From the NCBI GenBank assembly GCA_003245395.1, contig QKDF01000146.1:1-9123 (forward strand): a stretch of DNA of 9,123 nucleotides. Reading direction: 5' to 3'. The position numbers and the translations under genes are program-made. Below the pieces are notes generated by a model. It did no database searches. It was not told where the DNA came from and worked only from the letters and a program-made list of their open reading frames with translations. This DNA is from Clostridia bacterium. GTDB lineage: Bacteria; Bacillota; Clostridia; Oscillospirales; Oscillospiraceae. Shown piece by piece: positions 6,926 to 9,123 of this stretch (position 1 is its first letter; the number at the start of each line of letters is the position of its first letter).

Positions 6926-7890
6926 AAACGATGACTTATGGAGAAGCGATTCGCGAGGGCATGAGCATTCGGATGCGTGAGGACCCCAATGTCCTGCTGT
7001 TCGGTGAAGACGTGGGCGCCTTCGGCGGCTGTTTCGGCGTTTCCGCCGGGATGTTTAACGAGTTCGGCGGCAAGCGCGTTCGGGACACCCCCATCTCTGA
7101 GGGCGCCATCATCGGTATGGCCGTTGGTGCGGCCGCCACCGGTCTGCGGCCCATTGCAGAGCTGATGTTCATTGACTTTTTGACTGTTGGCATGGACCAG
7201 CTGGTCAATCAGGCGGCCAAGATGCGCTATATGTTCGGCGGCAAGATCTCCATGCCTATGGTGGTGCGTCTGCCCGCCGGCGCCGGTGTCGGTGCTGCCG
7301 CGCAGCACTCCCAGTCTCTGGAAGCATGGGTCACCCATGTCCCCGGTTTGAAGGTAGTATACCCCTCCACGCCGCAGGATGCACTGGGTCTGATGCTCTC
7401 CGCCATTGACGACGACAACCCCGTGATGTTTGTGGAGCACAAGGCCATGTACGCCATGAAGGGCGAGGTCACCAGCTTTGATCCCATTCCTCTTGGCAAA
7501 GGCGATATCAAGCACGAGGGCAAGGATGTGACCATTATTGCCACCGGCAAGATGGTTCACGAAGCACTCGCCGCCGCCAAGAAGCTGGAAGGCGACGGTA
7601 TCTCCGCCGAGGTGCTCGATCCCCGCTCCCTGTATCCTCTGGATACCGATCTGATCGCCCAGTCTTTGGGCAAAACGCACCGCGCTGTGATCGTCACCGA
7701 GGAAAACAAGCGCGGCGGCTATGGCGGCGAAATCTCCGCCACCATCGGCGAGCAGATGTTTGATCTGCTGGATATGCCGGTGGTTCGTCTGGGCGCTCTG
7801 AATTCGCCGGTTCCCTTCGCCCCTGTGCTGGAGCAGGCCTATCTGCCCAACGCCCAGGACATCATCCTGGCTGTGAATCAAATGCAGTAA
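6922..7890 (+). CDS. acoB: AcoB, acetoin dehydrogenase E1 beta subunit
   Basis: A 322-aa E1 beta chain of the 2-oxoacid/acetoin dehydrogenase family, complete and of usual length (about 325-340). The Transket_pyr-type domain (about 1-175) contains NVLLFGEDVGAFGG, RVRDTPISEG with Glu60 (the expected TPP-activating glutamate), the FIDFLTVGMDQLVNQAAK segment and AQHSQS with active-site-type His129. The C-terminal transketolase-type domain (about 195-320) shows VTIIATGKMVHEAL, AEVLDPRSLYPLD and EENKRGGYGGEI. It begins within the ATGA overlap with the acoA stop and has GAGGAGGT 9 nt upstream, so translation is probably coupled to acoA. With acoA broken, it may lack its alpha partner. A pyruvate or branched-chain E1 is formally possible by fold; acoR and acoX alongside favour acetoin. 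Confidence 0.93.
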   Translation: MKTMTYGEAIREGMSIRMREDPNVLLFGEDVGAFGGCFGVSAGMFNEFGGKRVRDTPISEGAIIGMAVGAAATGLRPIAELMFIDFLTVGMDQLVNQAAKMRYMFGGKISMPMVVRLPAGAGVGAAAQHSQSLEAWVTHVPGLKVVYPSTPQDALGLMLSAIDDDNPVMFVEHKAMYAMKGEVTSFDPIPLGKGDIKHEGKDVTIIATGKMVHEALAAAKKLEGDGISAEVLDPRSLYPLDTDLIAQSLGKTHRAVIVTEENKRGGYGGEISATIGEQMFDLLDMPVVRLGALNSPVPFAPVLEQAYLPNAQDIILAVNQMQ

Positions 7891-7898
7891 TCAGAAGA

Positions 7899-7931
7899 TC
7901 CCCGCACAGACACGGCCCGTACCATCGGGGA
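7899..7931 (+). other. Weak intercistronic hairpin before acoX
   Basis: TCCCCG (7899-7904) pairs with CGGGGA (7926-7931), leaving a 21-nt loop that itself holds a short ACG/CGT pairing. It ends at the edge of the acoX ribosome site (AAGGAGG, 7931-7937). It has no T-run, so it is not a terminator; at most it tunes acoX translation or RNA processing. Confidence 0.3.
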
Positions 7932-7943
7932 AGGAGGAGCGCT

Positions 7944-8957
7944 ATGCCCAGCATCGGCATTCTTGCAAATCCCGCTTCCGGAAAAGACATCCGGCGGCTG
8001 GTTTCCTACGCCACCACAATCGACAATCAGGAGAAGGTGAATATCGTCAAGCGCATCGTCCTGGCGGCCCAATCTCTGGGAGTGGACACCGTCTGGTTCA
8101 TGCCGGACACCTTTCAGATTGGATGGGCAGTCATCGACGACCTGACGCGGGACGAAAAACTGACGGCTGATTGCCGCTTTCTGGATGTCCCACTGACCGC
8201 CTCGGCGGCTGATACCACGGCTGCGGCGGCACAACTGGAGCAGTTGGGCGTGGGTTGTGCCGTGGTGCTGGGCGGAGACGGCACCAGCCGGGCTGCCGCC
8301 AAAGGCTTGACCCGCACGCCCCTTCTTCCCCTGTCCACCGGAACCAACAACGTTTATCCCAGCATGGTGGAAGGCACCGTAGCCGGTATGGCCGCAGGTG
8401 CCGTAGCCCGAATGGCAGACCCATATGCCTGCTGTCTGCGAGATAAACGCATCGAAATTGTACATAACGGCCAATTCGCAGACCTGGCATTGATTGATGC
8501 CGTGATCAGCGACGATCTGTGGGTCGGTTCCCGGGCAATCTGGAATGTGGAGAAGCTGCGTCACATTTTTGTTACCCGCTGTCATCCGGCCAGCATCGGC
8601 TTCTCTGCCGCGGCCGGTTGTCTGGAGACAGTTTCCGATATGGACGAACGCGGGCTGGCCCTGACTCTGGGTCGGCCCGGGCAGTCCATTCTGGCGCCTG
8701 TGGCGGCCGGCGTCTTGTCCGATCTGTCTGTGAGCGCGGTGCACACCCTCCCCGTCGGCATACCCATGACGCTCTCTGTGGAAAGCGACTGCATGGTGGC
8801 TCTGGACGGAGAACGTGAACTGCAGGCACACCAGGGAGAAACTCTGACCTTTACGATCACTCGCAGCGGGCCCTGGCGCGTCCGGTTCCGTCGCGCTCTG
8901 GAGCTGGCAGTGCAGCAGGGCATGTTTCGGCCCAACGTCCACGGAGCTCAAGCATAA
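7944..8957 (+). CDS. acoX: AcoX, NAD-kinase-like protein of acetoin catabolism
   Basis: A 337-aa cytosolic protein of the AcoX branch of the ATP-NAD kinase superfamily. The N-terminus (IGILANPASGKDIRRLVSYAT, residues 4-24) is the AcoX signature. The nucleotide-kinase motif VLGGDGTSRAAAKG (108-121) holds GGDGT at 110-114, followed by STGTNNVYP (131-139), equivalent to the NAD-kinase substrate loop, and VALDGERE (285-292) near the end. AcoX is encoded in many aco operons but has no settled reaction, and it is not needed for the dehydrogenase assay in classical systems. The start is supported by AAGGAGG 6 nt upstream. It sits between acoB and the E2 gene, whereas in several proteobacterial operons acoX is first. 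The gene is complete with kinase-type motifs intact; what it phosphorylates, if anything, cannot be read here. Confidence 0.9.
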   Translation: MPSIGILANPASGKDIRRLVSYATTIDNQEKVNIVKRIVLAAQSLGVDTVWFMPDTFQIGWAVIDDLTRDEKLTADCRFLDVPLTASAADTTAAAAQLEQLGVGCAVVLGGDGTSRAAAKGLTRTPLLPLSTGTNNVYPSMVEGTVAGMAAGAVARMADPYACCLRDKRIEIVHNGQFADLALIDAVISDDLWVGSRAIWNVEKLRHIFVTRCHPASIGFSAAAGCLETVSDMDERGLALTLGRPGQSILAPVAAGVLSDLSVSAVHTLPVGIPMTLSVESDCMVALDGERELQAHQGETLTFTITRSGPWRVRFRRALELAVQQGMFRPNVHGAQA

Positions 8958-8979
8958 CACAGCAAGGAGGAATTTTTGA

Positions 8980-9123
8980 ATGGCAACTGAAGTATTGATG
9001 CCCAAGCTGGGACTGACGATGACGGAGGGCACAATCGAGGAATGGAAAAAGAAGGAAGGCGAAGCGGTGAAGGCGGGAGACATCCTGTTTTCCGTCGCCA
9101 CCGACAAGCTGACCAACGACATT
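8980..9123 (+). CDS. acoC: AcoC, dihydrolipoamide acetyltransferase (E2), 3' partial
   Basis: Only the first 48 residues are in the window, and the frame runs off the end. They form most of a lipoyl domain: a [13 protein letters not shown] strand-turn, [15 protein letters not shown] hairpin, and the lipoylation lysine Lys43 in the TDKL turn. The start ATG has AAGGAGG with 9 nt spacing. It lies 22 nt after acoX in the same orientation. E2 would take the acetyl group from AcoA/AcoB onto lipoate and transfer it to CoA. Since only the lipoyl domain is visible, another lipoyl protein (for example an E3 with a fused lipoyl domain) is possible, but an E2 is usual here. Confidence 0.82.
   Translation, partial: MATEVLMPKLGLTMTEGTIEEWKKKEGEAVKAGDILFSVATDKLTNDI

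Noticed and set aside
7878..9122. A 414-codon minus-strand open frame
   Set aside because: It is antisense to acoX and the E2 start, both of which carry clear family motifs and ribosome sites. The opposite frame shows none.

Overview
The window comes from a Gram-positive, low-G+C-phylum bacterium with a fairly GC-rich genome. A clostridial gut lineage such as Oscillospiraceae is my best guess, from gene content and codon use rather than a search. Pointers are strong AGGAGG-type ribosome binding sites, a lipoteichoic-acid-synthase-type membrane sulfatase, a secreted protein with a SipW-type signal sequence, and a sigma-54-controlled acetoin dehydrogenase (aco) operon.

Layout. Bases 3-986 (+) hold the end of a secreted SipW-signal/TasA-like protein whose start lies before the window. 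Two strong hairpin terminators (1034-1063 and 1093-1132) separate it from a convergent LTA-synthase-family gene (1151-3043, -). That gene has a near-consensus promoter at 3206-3234 and a leader of about 156 nt containing four alternating ATCGGC/GCCGAT elements. A divergent promoter (3296-3324) drives acoR (3377-5299, +), an acetoin-responsive sigma-54 activator with GAF, PAS, AAA+ (intact GAFTGA) and Fis-type HTH regions. acoR ends in a 23-bp hairpin terminator (5335-5387). After it come a perfect 8+8 bp palindrome (5422-5439), a candidate AcoR upstream activating site, and a textbook -24/-12 sigma-54 promoter (5501-5516).

From that promoter reads a same-strand operon: a Lin0512-family small protein (5570-5932), acoA (E1 alpha, 5968-6925), acoB (E1 beta, 6922-7890, ATGA overlap with acoA), acoX (NAD-kinase-like, 7944-8957) and the lipoyl-domain start of the E2 gene acoC (8980 to the window end). 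AcoA/AcoB (TPP-dependent E1) and AcoC (E2) would form the acetoin dehydrogenase complex that cleaves acetoin to acetaldehyde and acetyl-CoA. AcoR would switch it on through sigma-54.

The most striking anomaly is in acoA. Reading frame changes at about 6124, exactly where the family has about ten residues between the GVC and THRGHGH motifs. This fits a 29-nt deletion that breaks the gene, so the operon as written would lack a normal E1 alpha. Other points of interest are the unknown-function Lin0512 gene as first gene of an aco operon and the candidate activator palindrome. I found no CRISPR array, mobile element, tRNA or rRNA, and no clearly undescribed system.
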